A stretch of DNA of 64,000 nt, from assembly GCA_025506515.1 (NCBI GenBank), contig CM046443.1, forward strand, positions 89,767,281 through 89,831,280, given 5' to 3'. Both the position numbers and the translations under genes were made by a program. Below the pieces are notes generated by a model. That model was not told the DNA's origin and searched no databases. It was given only the letters and a program-made list of their open reading frames with translations. Positions 11,864 to 23,580 of this stretch are shown here, one piece after another; position 1 is the first letter of the stretch, and each line of letters begins with the position of its first letter. This DNA comes from Flaveria trinervia. Lineage: Eukaryota; Streptophyta; Magnoliopsida; Asterales; Asteraceae.

Positions 11864-13045
11864 ATCCAAATTATCAAAGAGATGAATATGATGTTGCTCC
11901 CCTCCAACGGATCAGACTCAGCTCACGATGATTCTTGATCTGTAGGAATAGTCAGGAGATAAGTGAATTACACTCCTGAAGAAGGAGAGATAATTCATGA
12001 TCTCACCGACGAGCAACTTGCTAAAATATTCCGACTCAATCCTAATGAGATCATGAAAGATGCTCCAACAGTCCATGTGGAAAGTGACGATGAGCTCAAT
12101 GATATTGATGAGATCGAGATTGAAGATGTCACGGACCAACACTATCCAGAGTACACTAACATTAAGGGTAATGTCGTTCCCAATCTGGGCGACAATCTTT
12201 TCAGTGAAACTTTTGAGACTCTGGACAAAATGGAACAAGAGTTTGATAAGAAAGAAGATAAGGCCCAAGCCTCGGAAGCTGAAGTCAATATCATAAAGGC
12301 TGAGTGGGCTGCATGCTTTGAAGAAATAAGAGCCCAACGCAGTGCTTCAACGTCAACTGTCTACACCAAGCTGTACAAATTGAAGAAACATCACAAGGTG
12401 TCGGGCAAAATCATAGCGTGGTCATATTTTGAAAATCTCAACGTTTATGCAGTTAAACGTGAGAAGGGGATTGAGTACTTCAGGTTCCCACACGACCTGA
12501 AGACTCTTCCTGGATTTGAGCTTAACCAGTTAGCAAAGTTGAAATTGCTATACGTTGACCCACGCAAAATGTCAGGCTGGTTTGAAGCAGCTCTAAAGAG
12601 AGAGTATTACACCAGATGGGTCAACTTCAAACCTCAACAACCAACAAGGTATATCAGACGGTCTGAGGTTGATGCCATAACTGGAAAACCAAAAATAGTG
12701 CTGAAGTGGAGTCCTCCGCGCATAATGTCTAAGATCCCTCTACGGGAAATGCCACAAGACTTCTACTATGATTGAGGATAGGAGAGGCAGTCATAGTTTT
12801 GAACGAGAATGGTATAATGGAAACCATCAGGGTGTTTGACCCAATGTGGCTTACAAACTTGTCTGCTGATGATGTATATACATTATACAAGTGGCCACTG
12901 TTCTATAACACTCAAGATATTGTACAAGCTCTACAATTTCAGAACATGATACGACTCTGTTTTTCTTTTGAGATACATGCAGGAGTCACTAGAGAAGAGA
13001 AGTACAAGAAGTTTGAGGAACTTATGAAGGATGTAAGGCATTAGA
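11864..13045 (+). pseudogene. Element A ORF3: unknown accessory domain (broken)
   Basis: Counterpart of the open 379-codon frame in element B. A has a stop soon after the predicted exon start, a 1-base shift near 11925, a stop in place of Gln near 11941, then a long readable part (11963-12775). A 21-base in-frame deletion near 12756 and a TGA in place of Trp near 12773 end it; the C-terminus reads on in another frame to 13044. Recognisable blocks shared with B are EEGEIIHDLTDEQLA, VSGKII, FRFPHDLK, DPRKMSGWFEAALK and LSADDVYTLYKWPLFY. I know no family with this sequence; the first part is acidic, the second Lys- and aromatic-rich. Confidence 0.65.
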
Positions 13046-13058
13046 TGAAACTAGGTCC

Positions 13059-13067
13059 AAGGGGGAG
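13059..13067 (+). other. Polypurine tract, element A
   Basis: AAGGGGGAG directly before the 3' LTR, the expected plus-strand primer; same tract in B at 48848-48856. Confidence 0.9.
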
Positions 13068-13740
13068 TAATTGTACGGGTACTTAATGTAATACAATGTG
13101 TGGTTATGCTTATAATGTTGAAGATTTCATTGGTTGGTATGTAATAACGCTTATTGAACTAACTATATAGGTTGTGGTTGTTTGAATAAATCTAAGTCAA
13201 TTAATGATTATGAAACATATTCAAACTTAATCATATGAAGTTCTCATGCGATTGAACCATGCTAATGGACCATACGCATGAAAAACTTCATGCTAATGAA
13301 CCAGTCGTACGAATGAACCATGAGACTAAATCAGTCACATGATTGTAACATGAGATTGACTCAGTCGCACGACTGAACACTCAGTTGTGCGAATGGATCA
13401 ACTTCATGACTCAATCGCACGACTGAACCATGAAAATGGTCCAGTCGCACGATTGAGAAACCCTAACCTATAAATACCACTTAAATCGTGGAAAAACTAG
13501 ACACTTTGAATATTTCAATACCTAGACGTACCCTAGCCGTCCAGAGACCTCTAGTAACCTGCTCCAACTTCATAAATCGTAGTAGATCGATTGCTAATCG
13601 TTCTTGACGTTTAGATTCAATATTTAATTGATTCTGCGTGCGTTCTCACCGATCGGATCGCCAATTAAATAGGATTCCGCACTATTTAATTCAGTATACG
13701 CATAAATCTGTTAGTATTCGTCCAGTACACGATCCTAACA
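13068..13740 (+). repeat. Element A 3' LTR
   Basis: Begins right after the polypurine tract; its first about 60 bases are shortened or diverged relative to B's LTR, which starts TGTTGATACATG. It holds a CAGTCG-type motif array (about 13238-13452), a TATA box (13469-13476) and ends CCTAACA at 13740, where element D resumes in the middle of its RNase H frame. Confidence 0.92.
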
Positions 13741-14940
13741 CTTACATTGCCATGAGACAACCCTTCCACCAAGAAACTGACATCCCCCTGATATGGACTT
13801 TGCAGTCATGTTGCAACCACCAGAATCACTATCTGTATAAGCATAAAGATTGAAGTCAGAATTCTTAGGATACCACCGACCAAGTGTTGAAGCACCTTTG
13901 AGGTATCTTAGAATCCTTTTGACAGTGATAAGGTGAGACATCCTAGGGTTGGCTTGATATCTTGCAAAAATACATGTAGCAAACATGATATCAAGCCTGC
14001 TAGCTGTAAGATACATATGAGACCCAATCATAGCCCTGTAAAGGTGTTCATCCACACACTCCCCCTTAAGATCAGGTCCAAGGGAGTGGTTTCTTTCTAT
14101 GGATGTCTTAGCAACCTTACAATCAGTCATGTTGAATCTTTTAAGTATGTCTTGAACACACTTTGACTGACTAATGAAGATGACATCTTCAACTTGCTTT
14201 ACTTGAATTCCCAGAAAGAAATTGAGTTCCCCTATGGCAATCATTTCAAATCTATCCTTCATTAGCTTCTTAAAGTCTTTGCAGAGCCTTGGATTAGTTG
14301 AACCAAAGATGATGTCATCTACATATACTTGAACTAGCATTAAGTCATTTCCCTGTCCTTTGATGAAGAGAGTTCCATCTACAGTACCCATTCTGTATCC
14401 ATGTTTGCAGAGATACTGAGATAGAGTCTCATACCACTTCCTAGGTGCCTGATGCGGCCCATAAAGAGCTTTTTCAAGCTTGCAGACATAATCAGGATGA
14501 TCAAGATCTGCAAAACCAGGTGGTTGTTTGACATACACCTCTTCATCAATCACTCTATAAAGAAAAGCACACTTGACATCAAGTTGATAGACCTTGAAGT
14601 TCTTGGATGCAGCAAATGCAAGGAATATCTAATAGCTTCCAGTCTTGCTACAGGAGCAAAGACATCACTGTAATCAATCCTTTCTTCTTGTGTGTATCCG
14701 TGAACAACTAGTCTAGCTTTATTTTTGATGACAATGCCTCTATCATCCTTCTTGTTCCCAAACACCCATTTGGTTCCAATAGTAGTCTTCCCATGAGGAA
14801 GAGGACAAAGGTTTCAAACTTTCCGCCTTTTGAATTGAAGCAGCTCCTCTTGCATAACTTCCACCCAACTTCCATCCTTCAGAGCCTTATCAATTTCTTT
14901 GGCTCTATCTGGGATAAGAAACAAGAGTGAAGACAAACAT
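13741..14940 (-). pseudogene. Element D reverse transcriptase and start of RNase H (truncated)
   Basis: RT blocks in frame: ARLVVHGYTQEE (frame change near 14600), EEVYVKQPPGFAD, KALYGPHQAPRKWYE and catalytic YVDD at 14314-14325, then SRLDIMFATCIFARYQ and the RNase H entry ending WQCK at 13741. The 819-base segment 14553-13741 has no stop. The frame is cut exactly by element A; the rest of RNase H is outside the window. A damaged linker lies at 14770-14940. Confidence 0.92.
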
Positions 14941-15835
14941 TTGCTTCATGGGTTTGTCCACTTGTTCTTACCTTTGTGTCAACATCTCCAATGATGTTTG
15001 TGGTGGGTTAAGACTTGTGGATCCTTAGTTGAGGGATCACAACAAGTTGTTGAGAGAGATCTAAATTAGAGAAATTTAGATCTAGCATGGATATTTCTCC
15101 CACCATATCAGCACACTTATCAAGAGAAACTTGATCCAATGAGTGTGTGGCATCATTGATGTTGTCATCTATGGAGTGGTTATCAGCATCAAGAAATTCC
15201 TAATCACTGTCACCACCACCATCATGTTCTTCTGCATTAGGGGTGTCTTTATCTGGTTGTGGAGCCTCTGAGCTGGAATTTGAAGGCATCCTAGATGAAT
15301 CAGCTAAATTTATCATTGTGGTGCTTATAGAAACCTCATTTGCAGAAGTAGTTACAACTGGAGCTGAAGATGTGTTACTTGAAGGTCTTCTTAGCTCAAA
15401 TCTTTGGTCAGGATCACCTGTAGGTAAGATTTTTGCAGATCTTGAAACAGTCTCACAAGATTTGTTAAAACAGTTGGTAACTAAATCAAGATCAAACAAC
15501 CAATCAAGACCAAAACCAGCCACACAGGGTGTGTGTTCATTGAAAGTAACATTGGCTAACTTCTTAACCATTCTAGTTCTAAGATTGTATACTCTATAAG
15601 CCTTAGCTTGAGAAAAGTATCCAATAAAGTGTCCATCATCTGATTTCTCAGCAAACTTGGCAATTTGATCTTTGGTATTCAAGATGGTGCAAGGACATCC
15701 AAATGGCCTGAGAAAACCAATGAAAGGTTTCCTCTTGTGCCAAAGTTCATAAGGAGTCTTGCCATGATTCTTAACCACTAAAACTTTATTCTACACATAG
15801 CAAGCAGTGTTGACTGCCTCTGCCTAGAAGGTGAT
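14941..15835 (-). pseudogene. Element D integrase C-terminal part and linker
   Basis: The open segment 15778-15200 holds the integrase C-terminal signature (HGKTPYELWHKRKPF, FGCPCTIL, FIGYFSQAKAYRVYN) and then a Ser/Thr/Pro/acidic linker that leads to RT. 14941-15199 is damaged linker. The first bases next to 15835 join the integrase core at 17760 once the solo Gypsy LTR is ignored. Confidence 0.85.
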
Positions 15836-15840
15836 GGACA

Positions 15841-17754
15841 TGTAAGGCCCCGTTCCCGGGACGCTTATAGCTGGGTTCTCATCGCACACAAAACGTATAA
15901 TTACATTTTTATTTCATAAACCGCAGCGGAAAACTAAAACAATCTTTCATTTCCATGTAAATGCTTTTGCAAATTAATACAACATTCATTACAAAATAGC
16001 TTGTTCGCATTACAATGCAAAAACATTAATCAAAAGAATGCCATCCCCAAAAGAGCTGAGTAGTCGCCCGTGCCATCCTCAGCAAACATTACCTGCCAAC
16101 TGGAAACACATCAAAGTCAACGTTGCTGAGTGAGTTCTAGTATTTTTTAAATACAACATACTTTACTTCCATATAAAACCATTCGTTACTTTTACATGAT
16201 CACACATCGTACGTACACATAGATAATATCATTATTATCTTCTTCATTCATTCATTCGTTCATTATGACTTTACTTGCGCATCGGACATCATCCGTACCA
16301 ATACCATGTGCTACACCCCGGTTAGTCTTAGCTACCGGGCCGAAGTCAACAAATGAACAGCTAAACGTATGCCACGGTACTAGGAGTAACCATCAGTCTT
16401 AGCTATTGGGCTAAAGTCAACAAATGAACAGCTAAACGTATGCCACAGTACTAGGGGTAAGCGGTAGAGGCACTACACGTTTGGTCAATCACAAAGAAGG
16501 ACCCTGTTATCCAATGTTTGCAAGACTTCTTTCATTCGTTCATTAATGCATACATTCGTTATCATGTTCCTCTTTCATTACCTTTCACTTTACATTACAT
16601 AATACTTCGGTCATTTCTTATAATAAGTAAAGCCATAGGAAAGATATTACACATCATACTAAGGAACATATCATACACATTCGTCATCATCATACAGGGC
16701 AACATCATACATACGTAACAAGCCTAAACATGCAACATCATCATCATCATCATCATGCCCAACATGCTTCTAAGACCTCAAGCATCATCTTACAAACTCT
16801 TATGGGAACCTTTACGTCAAAACTTACATCTGCACTTTCCCCCGAAAGTCAGAAGTCAATCTACACCTTCCTCGGGTACAACAGCCCTATTCGGGCGTAT
16901 GGACACCCTTCAGTCGCATTGCCTCCATGCGACTGAACATCATGCGAATGAACTAATACGGATGAACACCTATGCGAATGAACATCCAGTCGTGCGAATG
17001 GACAATGCGGATGAACACCTATGCGACTGGACCTTCAGTCGTGCGAATGGACCTTTAGTCGCATGACCCCATGCGACTGGCCCTTCAATCATGCGAATGA
17101 ACCCCAATTGTGCGAATGGACCCCAATCGCACCCTAATCGGCCATATGGCCTCCATTCGGCCTCCAATCGGTCGCCTAGCCCTAACTGATGCAGAATGCA
17201 GTTCATCCCGACTGCAGCCGAGGGTTTTCGGCCTCCAAACTCATCTAAACCCATTTTAAGCCTAAATCGACCATCCTAAACCTTAGGGATGCATACCATC
17301 ACATTATTCAAGCACAACCAAGCAAGAAATCAAGCCCCAAACGGGTCCTACACATACATACACGCATACATACGAGTTTTCACCCAAAAACGCGAAAAAG
17401 GGTTTTCAGATGTGTTCCAGCCCTAAAATCATTCAAAAACATGTAAAAGAGGGGTCCTAGAACTCACCTAAATGAGCACAACGACAAGAGCTTCGATTTG
17501 GCTTGCTTCACGACGATTTTGGCGACCCGAACCGACCCGAACCAACACTTTTCCTCTTTTTCTCTTCTTTCTCTCTTCTTCTCTTTATGAAGCTGAAATG
17601 TGGGGTGTGTGGGGAGAGTGGGCTGCCCTCTCCCTACTAATATCACCACATTTCCCAACTTTTCTTCGTTGGCGAGTTTGGTCCCTCGACTTTTGGACTT
17701 TATTTTCTTTTCTTTCTTCACCGGCTTCAAAATAATAAATATTCGGGTGTTACA
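15841..17754 (-). mobile_element. Solo LTR of a Ty3/gypsy-type element
   Basis: On the minus strand it starts TGTAACACCCGAATATT and ends in ...GGGGCCTTACA, a typical plant Gypsy LTR form (TG...CA). A perfect 5-base target duplication GGACA flanks it (15836-15840 and 17755-17759), and D's integrase resumes on both sides. No internal domain is present, so it is a solo LTR of about 1.9 kb, formed by LTR-LTR recombination. It contains a 71-base tandem repeat and an array of CAGTCG/CGAATG units (about 16905-17170) like that in Copia elements A, B and F. Confidence 0.85.
16324..16463. repeat. Two-copy tandem repeat, about 71 bases
   Basis: Two adjacent copies (16324-16394 and 16395-16463) share AGTCTTAGCTA, AAGTCAACAAATGAACAGC and GCCACRGTACTAGG with few differences. 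It lies inside the solo Gypsy-like LTR. Confidence 0.85.
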
Positions 17755-17759
17755 GGACA

Positions 17760-18827
17760 GCTTAGAGTCAGACAACATGGTTCTTGCAGTTTCAATCAGT
17801 TTCTTGTTTCTCCTCTCAGCAACACCATTTTGCTGAAGAGTCTTGGGAGCACTATATTGTCTTGTAATACCCTTTTCATCACAAAATGTATCAAGGATTT
17901 GGTTCTTGAATTTAGTTCCTTGATCATATCTTATGGTTTTGACTCTGTGATCAGATTGATTCTCAATCTTTAGGATGAAATTCTTCAAAATCTCAGGAGT
18001 CCCATCCTTAGTTCTAAGGAAGAAGACCTAAGTGAATCTTGTAAAGTCATCTGTGATCACTAACAATAAGAGGTCCTTCCTAAACTCATTACACTGGTGG
18101 GGCCAAAGAGATCCATATGTAACAAGTGTAGGGGTGTAGTGATGGAGTTCCTTTCCTTAAGCTTATGAGATACCTTATGTTGCTTCCCTTTTAGGCATGC
18201 AACAAAATGATCATTACTTGTAAACTCTTTCTTTGGCATTCCAGTTACCAAATCATTCTTAATCAGTTTATTCATATTCTTAAAGTTTATATGGCACATT
18301 ATTTTATGCCATAGGAAAGACTCATCACTATTGGCTTTAGACAGAAAGCATGAAACTTCTCCAGAGGGAGATGTTTCTTGTAAGTCCATCTTATACATGT
18401 TCCCTTTCTTTGGGGCTCTAAGCAGGATATCCTCATGAGGAATGACTACCCCGGGCTTGAGAACAATGCACTCATGCTTAGTAAAGAGCATGTTATGACT
18501 CTGATCAAAAAATTGGGATACACTAAGAAGATTATACCCAAGCTCCTTGACAAAGTTTACCTTTTCAATGCTGAGCTTACCATTTGTGACCTTGGCCCTT
18601 CCAAAAATGTAACCACCTTCATCTCTACTAAAAGCAACTGACCCTCCATCAATCATTTCAAAGTTCTGGAGTAGTGACCTATTGCCTGTCATGTACCTGG
18701 AACAACCACTGTCAATTATCTAGACATTCTTGTTTGTCTTGAGTTGTCCCTGCATATAGAAAATGATTAGTTACATTTGGAAACTCAAGCCTTACTTGTC
18801 TTGTGCTCACTAAGAGAAACAGAAGGT
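17760..18827 (-). pseudogene. Element D protease, GAG-pre-integrase and integrase core
   Basis: Right to left: protease IIDSGCSRYMTGN (about 18720-18690), GAG-pre-integrase segment 18692-18060 with the zinc motif (LWHKIMCHINFKNMN; HFVACLKGKQ) and LHMDLFGPTS, then a frame change near 18060 and the integrase core with RYDQGTKFKNQIL and the QQNGVAERRN motif up to the insertion at 17759. The gag spacer end joins at 26878 once element E is removed. Stops near 18720 and a frameshift make it inactive. Confidence 0.88.
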
Positions 18828-18832
18828 AATGT

Positions 18833-19739
18833 TATTGGGTTTGTTGGACCATTAACATAGTTGTTTAACCATTTAAACAAGAAATCGCAGCGGAAACAAA
18901 GCTAAATAATATGTTTTATAATCTGAAATTTTAAGCATATTATTTGTCAACAACGAACCCAAGAACATAAGGATTATTTATATGTTAATGAACTAGCATT
19001 CAAGCAAAATATAAGAACCAAAATAAAACCATGGAACTACCTTCCAAAGGCTGCCTAAAACATGAGATTTGAAGAGGAGGATGAAGTTCTTGAAGGACCA
19101 AAACACCAAACAAGATGTCCTCAAGCTTGCATACCCACAAGCATCAAGCAAAACACCTTGTTGCTAGGATTTTGACACCAAAACGTGCAAGAATGTGGCT
19201 GCAGAAAACCCCTTTAATCAGCCTTGTTTATATTCAAAGATGAGAGAAAATAATGGTTCTTGCATGTATGAGAGAGAGTAGAAAGTTGGAGTGTGTAACT
19301 AGTGAATGTGGTGTCTTGTTCCAAAGCAACACAAGACCAAAGTTACCCTTAAAGGGGAGGCCAAAATTTTGGCATAAAATGGGTTCCCCCCATTTTAAAA
19401 CACCCATTTAATTGTTAACTAGTTATATTATGAGTTATGTAATTAACCTTTTAATTATATAACTTACACACACTATTATTATTTGATGTTATTAACCAAC
19501 TTAAGTAACATTACAAATAATGTCAATGAACAAAATATCCTTATAAGTTGTTCTATCTCACATACAATTTATTTAGAAAACCCATTTTCTAAATTGGTGT
19601 AATTATTTAATCGCATGATCATATCATCAATTAAATATTTATTGGTGTTTGCTAAACTTGTTATTGGGTATGACCTGATTTGGATCATAACGTACTAACC
19701 ACATCAATGTTCTATGTGTCTTGGGCATAAAATCCAACA
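18833..19739 (-). repeat. Element E 3' LTR
   Basis: Aligns along its length with 25967-26872. Ends ATCCAACA next to the polypurine tract. Confidence 0.95.
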
Positions 19740-19752
19740 ATCTCCCACTTGC
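19740..19752 (-). other. Polypurine tract, element E
   Basis: Minus-strand TGCAAGTGGGAGAT directly before the 3' LTR start TGTTGG; typical of Copia elements. Confidence 0.85.
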
Positions 19753-20512
19753 ACAAGATTCATAGAAGATTGATGCAAGCAGTAAATACTATCTAACAAC
19801 GGTTTACTACCCTTAATACGCATGACTAAAATCCATTCAATAACATCATCCCCTTCAAGTATCCAACTTGAAATGATTTAGGTGAATTAATCTTTTATCC
19901 TTTTGTTACAGATGTCATTGTTAAATCCAAGGACACAGAATGATCATTCCTTGTTGATTTAACTTAATCAGGCCTTAGACATCTTGCTCTCAATGAATAA
20001 GAGGAACAAATTCCATCTTGAATACATACGTTTCTCACAATCACCTTATGTCACACCTGAACATAGCCTTATGTACTGTCCATTATTTCAGAGTAGTGAA
20101 GAAGTAGCTCAAGGTATAACAATTGGTGAATATCAAAACCCAATATGTATCTCAGATCGGAGGATACCAAATGATATTTGCCTTTACTCAAATTTACTTA
20201 TGATCAATCAAGAAGATTCCATGAAGTTAAATTTAAGACGCGGGCCAGTCCAATATTCGTATCCCACAAATATCTATGAACTTTGGTAGCAACCAATTGC
20301 TTTATATTCATGCCTTATGAATATCCACCAATCCATGTTCATAATAGTCTTACATTCATATTTGTTCACACAAACATGACCGACTACGGACATTTAGAAT
20401 AATAAACATATTCATGGATGTATACATTCTAAAAGGAACATAACTCAGAATATCGCAAATCTACAAAAGAGTTGAATATTACATTGTTCCAAACTTTTAA
20501 ATACTAAACAAA

Positions 20513-22288
20513 TCAGCTCCAATCACTAGAATATCGAAGTCCTAAAGCACAAGTATGACTTTCATGCTTTTCCCTTTCAAGGAGCTTCGTGAGTGGATCC
20601 ATAATGTTTTGACCGATGTGAACTTTATGAATACATATCTTTCCTTTTTCAACTTCATCCCTTATGTAGTTGAATCTCCGCTCAATGTGTCTAGTCTTTT
20701 GATGTGCACGGGGTTCCTTGATTTGTGCAATCGCACCCTCGTTATCACAAAAGATTTCTAGGGGGTCTTGAATGGTAGGGACCACCCCTAGATCGATGAT
20801 AAATTTCTTTATCCATGCAGCTTCCTGAGCTGCTAATGAGGCGGCTATGTATTTGGATTCTGTAGTGGACAATGCTACCACGTCTTGTTTTGAACTCTTC
20901 CAGGACACTGCTCCTCCATTCATAATGATTACATACCCCGATTGTGATCGAGAATCATCTCGATTAGTTTGGAAACTTGCATCCGTGTAACCCTTTACAA
21001 CGAGTTCCTCTTCACCAGACCCGTATATTAGAAACATATCCTTAGTCCTCCTAAGGTATTTCAATATACTTTTAATAGCCATCCAATGGCTATTACCTGG
21101 ATTCTGCTGATATATGCTTGTCATGCTTAACGCGCATGACACGTCTGGTCTAGTGCATATCATCGCATACATGATGGATCCTATAGCAGAGGCATATGGG
21201 ATGTCCTTCATTCGATCTTGCTCATCCTTTGAGCTTGGACATTGAGATGTACTCAATATTGTCCCTCTTTGAATTGGTACCATACCTTTCTTAGAGTTTT
21301 CCATCTTGAACCTTTTCAAGACTTTATCAATATATGCACTTTGGTTTAGACCTACCAACCGCCTCGATCTGTCTCTATAGATCTTTATTCCCAAAATATA
21401 GGCGGCTTCACCAAGATATTTTATGGAAAAACAACTTCCAAGCTAGGCTTTAACACCTTCCATGGTTGGAATATCATTTCCAAAAAGTAGTATGTCATCA
21501 ACATACAATACTAAGAATGTAATTATGCTTCCACTAGCCTTCTTATATACACAAGCCTCGTCAGCATTCTTGATGAAACCAAATTTCTTGATCTCTTCAT
21601 CAAAACGTTGATTCCAACTTCTCGATGCTTGTTTTAATCCATAGATTGATCTTTTTGACTTGCATACTTTATTAGGATGTTGTGGATCGACAAAACCATC
21701 AGGCTGAACCATATGGACAGTCTCTTCAAGATGTCCATTAAGAAAAACAGTTTTGACATCAATTTTCCAAATCTCATAGTCATAATATGCAGCTATGGCA
21801 AATAGAATCCTAATTGACTTTAGCATTTCCACAGGCGAGAAGGTTTCATTATAATCAACCCCTTGAGTTTGAGTGAAACCTTTTGCTACAAGTCTTGCTT
21901 TGTAAGTATCCAAGTTTCCATGCATATTTGTTTTCTTCTTGAAAACCCATTTGCATCCAACCGGTTTGGAGTTAAGTGGAGAGTCAACCAATTCCCAAAC
22001 TTGGTTGTCATAAATGGATTGTATCTCCACGTTCATGGCTTCCAGCCATTTGTCACAATCTGAATTGGACATTGCATCATGGTATGTAGTTGGCTTATCG
22101 GAGTCAACCACATAGCATCCATTAATGAAAAATCCATATCTTTCAGGTGGAATGCTAACTCTACCAGATCTGCGAACGTTTTGTGTGTATCGATCAACCT
22201 CTTGATCATCATCAACAACCTCTTGTTGATTGCCAGTATCAATCAAACGTGTATCAGCTTTTGGATCTTGATCCTCATCAAATTCCAT
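20513..22288 (-). pseudogene. Element E reverse transcriptase-RNase H (one visible stop)
   Basis: Nearly intact. RT has WVFKKKTN, ARLVAKGFTQ, IDVKTVFLNGHLEE, GLKQASRSWNQRFDE and catalytic YVDD at 21494-21505. A single in-frame TAG at about 21443-21445 (VKA-stop) separates two open segments that are in the same frame, so this is a point nonsense change in the position where a Trp would fit. The second segment (21394-20513) holds GIKIYRDRSRRL, TRPDVSCALS and RNase H (VALSTTESKYIAAS, FCDNEGAIAQ, KTRHIERRFNYIRD). About 590 codons in all, the family's usual length. Confidence 0.93.
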
Positions 22289-22289
22289 A

Positions 22290-23580
22290 GTTCTATACGT
22301 TATTCCCTACATAAGGAACTTAGCTTCCAAGAACTCTGCCTTTCGAGCAATAAATACCTTTTGCTCTGTTGGATCAAAGAAGTAGTATCCTATATAGTCT
22401 TTGGGATATCCAACAAATATACACTTAATGGATCGACTTTCCAACTTGTTTTGGGTGTTTAGCTTAACATAAGCTTCACAACCCCACTTTTAAATATGAA
22501 AGCGATGGAACTCTTCCATGCCATATTTCAAAAGGTGTCGAATCCACTTTCTTGGTCGGGGCCATATTCAAAATACGAGCCGTGGAGAGCAATGCGAACC
22601 CCAAAATGATAGAGGTAGTGAGCTTATAGCCATCATAGATCGAACCATATCAAATAGGGTTTGGTTTCTCCTTTCGGACACACCATTATATTGTGGTGTT
22701 CCAGGTGGAGTAAGTTGTGAGACGACCCCATAATTTCTTAGATGATCCTGAAAAGCCTCACTGAGGTATTCACCTCCTCTATCTTAATGAAGAACTTTGA
22801 GTTTTATTGAGTTGATTTTGTACTTCATTCTTGAAGATTTTGAACATTTCAAAAGCTTTATGTTTATGTGCCATCAAGTACACATAACCATAGCGACTAT
22901 AATCTTCAGTAAAGGTAATAAATTATCTTTCACCATTTCTAGTCATTGTCTTAAAAGGACCACATACATCCAAATTTATGATTCCCAATAAGTCTTTTGC
23001 CTCTCGTTAGTACCACTAAAGGACTACTTGGTCATCTTACCTTGTAAACAAGATTCACACTTATCAAATAAATCACTTTCATTTGTTTTCAAAAGACCAT
23101 TCTTTTGAAGTGTTTGAATCCGATTCTTGTTTATGTGACCAAGATCACAATGCCAAAGATATGAATCACTTAAACCCATTTTAAGTGTCTTGGTGCTTGA
23201 TTGGTATAATGAGTTATTATAGGATGAATCATCATGAACCAATTCATAGATACCATGAAAAGGCATAGCCTTGAAATAAAATACATCATCCATACAAACA
23301 TAAATACCATTGTTTACAAACTTTATATCATAACCATATTGTTTTAAAATGGGAACAGAAATTATGTTCCTAGTCAAACCAGGAGCATACAAAATGTTCT
23401 TAAGAACAACTTCCAAACCATTTGAAAGTTTCAAAATATAGTCTCCTTGGGCTTCGACATCAACTTTTGCTCCGTTGCCATGTAGAGACTTGTGTCTCCC
23501 TTCTTGAAGTGCTTATTATAAATTGCAAATATGAGTTCCACATTCGGTATCCAATACCCATGTGTTTGAAGAAATAACAT
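22290..23580 (-). pseudogene. Element E protease, GAG-pre-integrase and integrase (degenerate)
   Basis: The protease signature near 23560-23530 reads WVLDTECGTHIC: the catalytic DTG triad has Glu for Gly, which would disable it. GAG-pre-integrase follows in an open segment 23434-23024 (YLWHCDLGHINKNRI; CESCLQGKMTK). The integrase core (23023-22290) has no long open frame, but the motif GTPQYNGVSERRN is readable near 22700-22670. Confidence 0.85.

Larger units (their letters stand above)
1..13740 (+). mobile_element. Element A: long Ty1/copia (SIRE-like) LTR retrotransposon with extra ORFs, 5' end cut by window
   Basis: A long, decayed Copia element. In order I see: most of a 5' LTR (to 362), a tRNA-Met primer site, a leader with motif arrays, gag, protease, integrase, RT-RNase H, about 1.9 kb of non-coding DNA, a second promoter, ORF2, ORF3, a polypurine tract and a 3' LTR (13068-13740). 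It sits inside the RNase H reading frame of element D: the sequence right of the LTR continues D's frame, and 5 bases (CTTAC) right of it would be the target duplication, but the left partner lies outside the window. It is a sister of element B; the two align almost end to end. Every coding region carries stops or frameshifts, so this copy cannot encode its own movement. SIRE lineage is inferred from size, RT sequence and the extra ORFs. Confidence 0.93.

Noticed and set aside
13638..13853. Open frame across the A/D junction
   Set aside because: It runs antisense over the LTR end and D's RNase H; an artefact of the junction.
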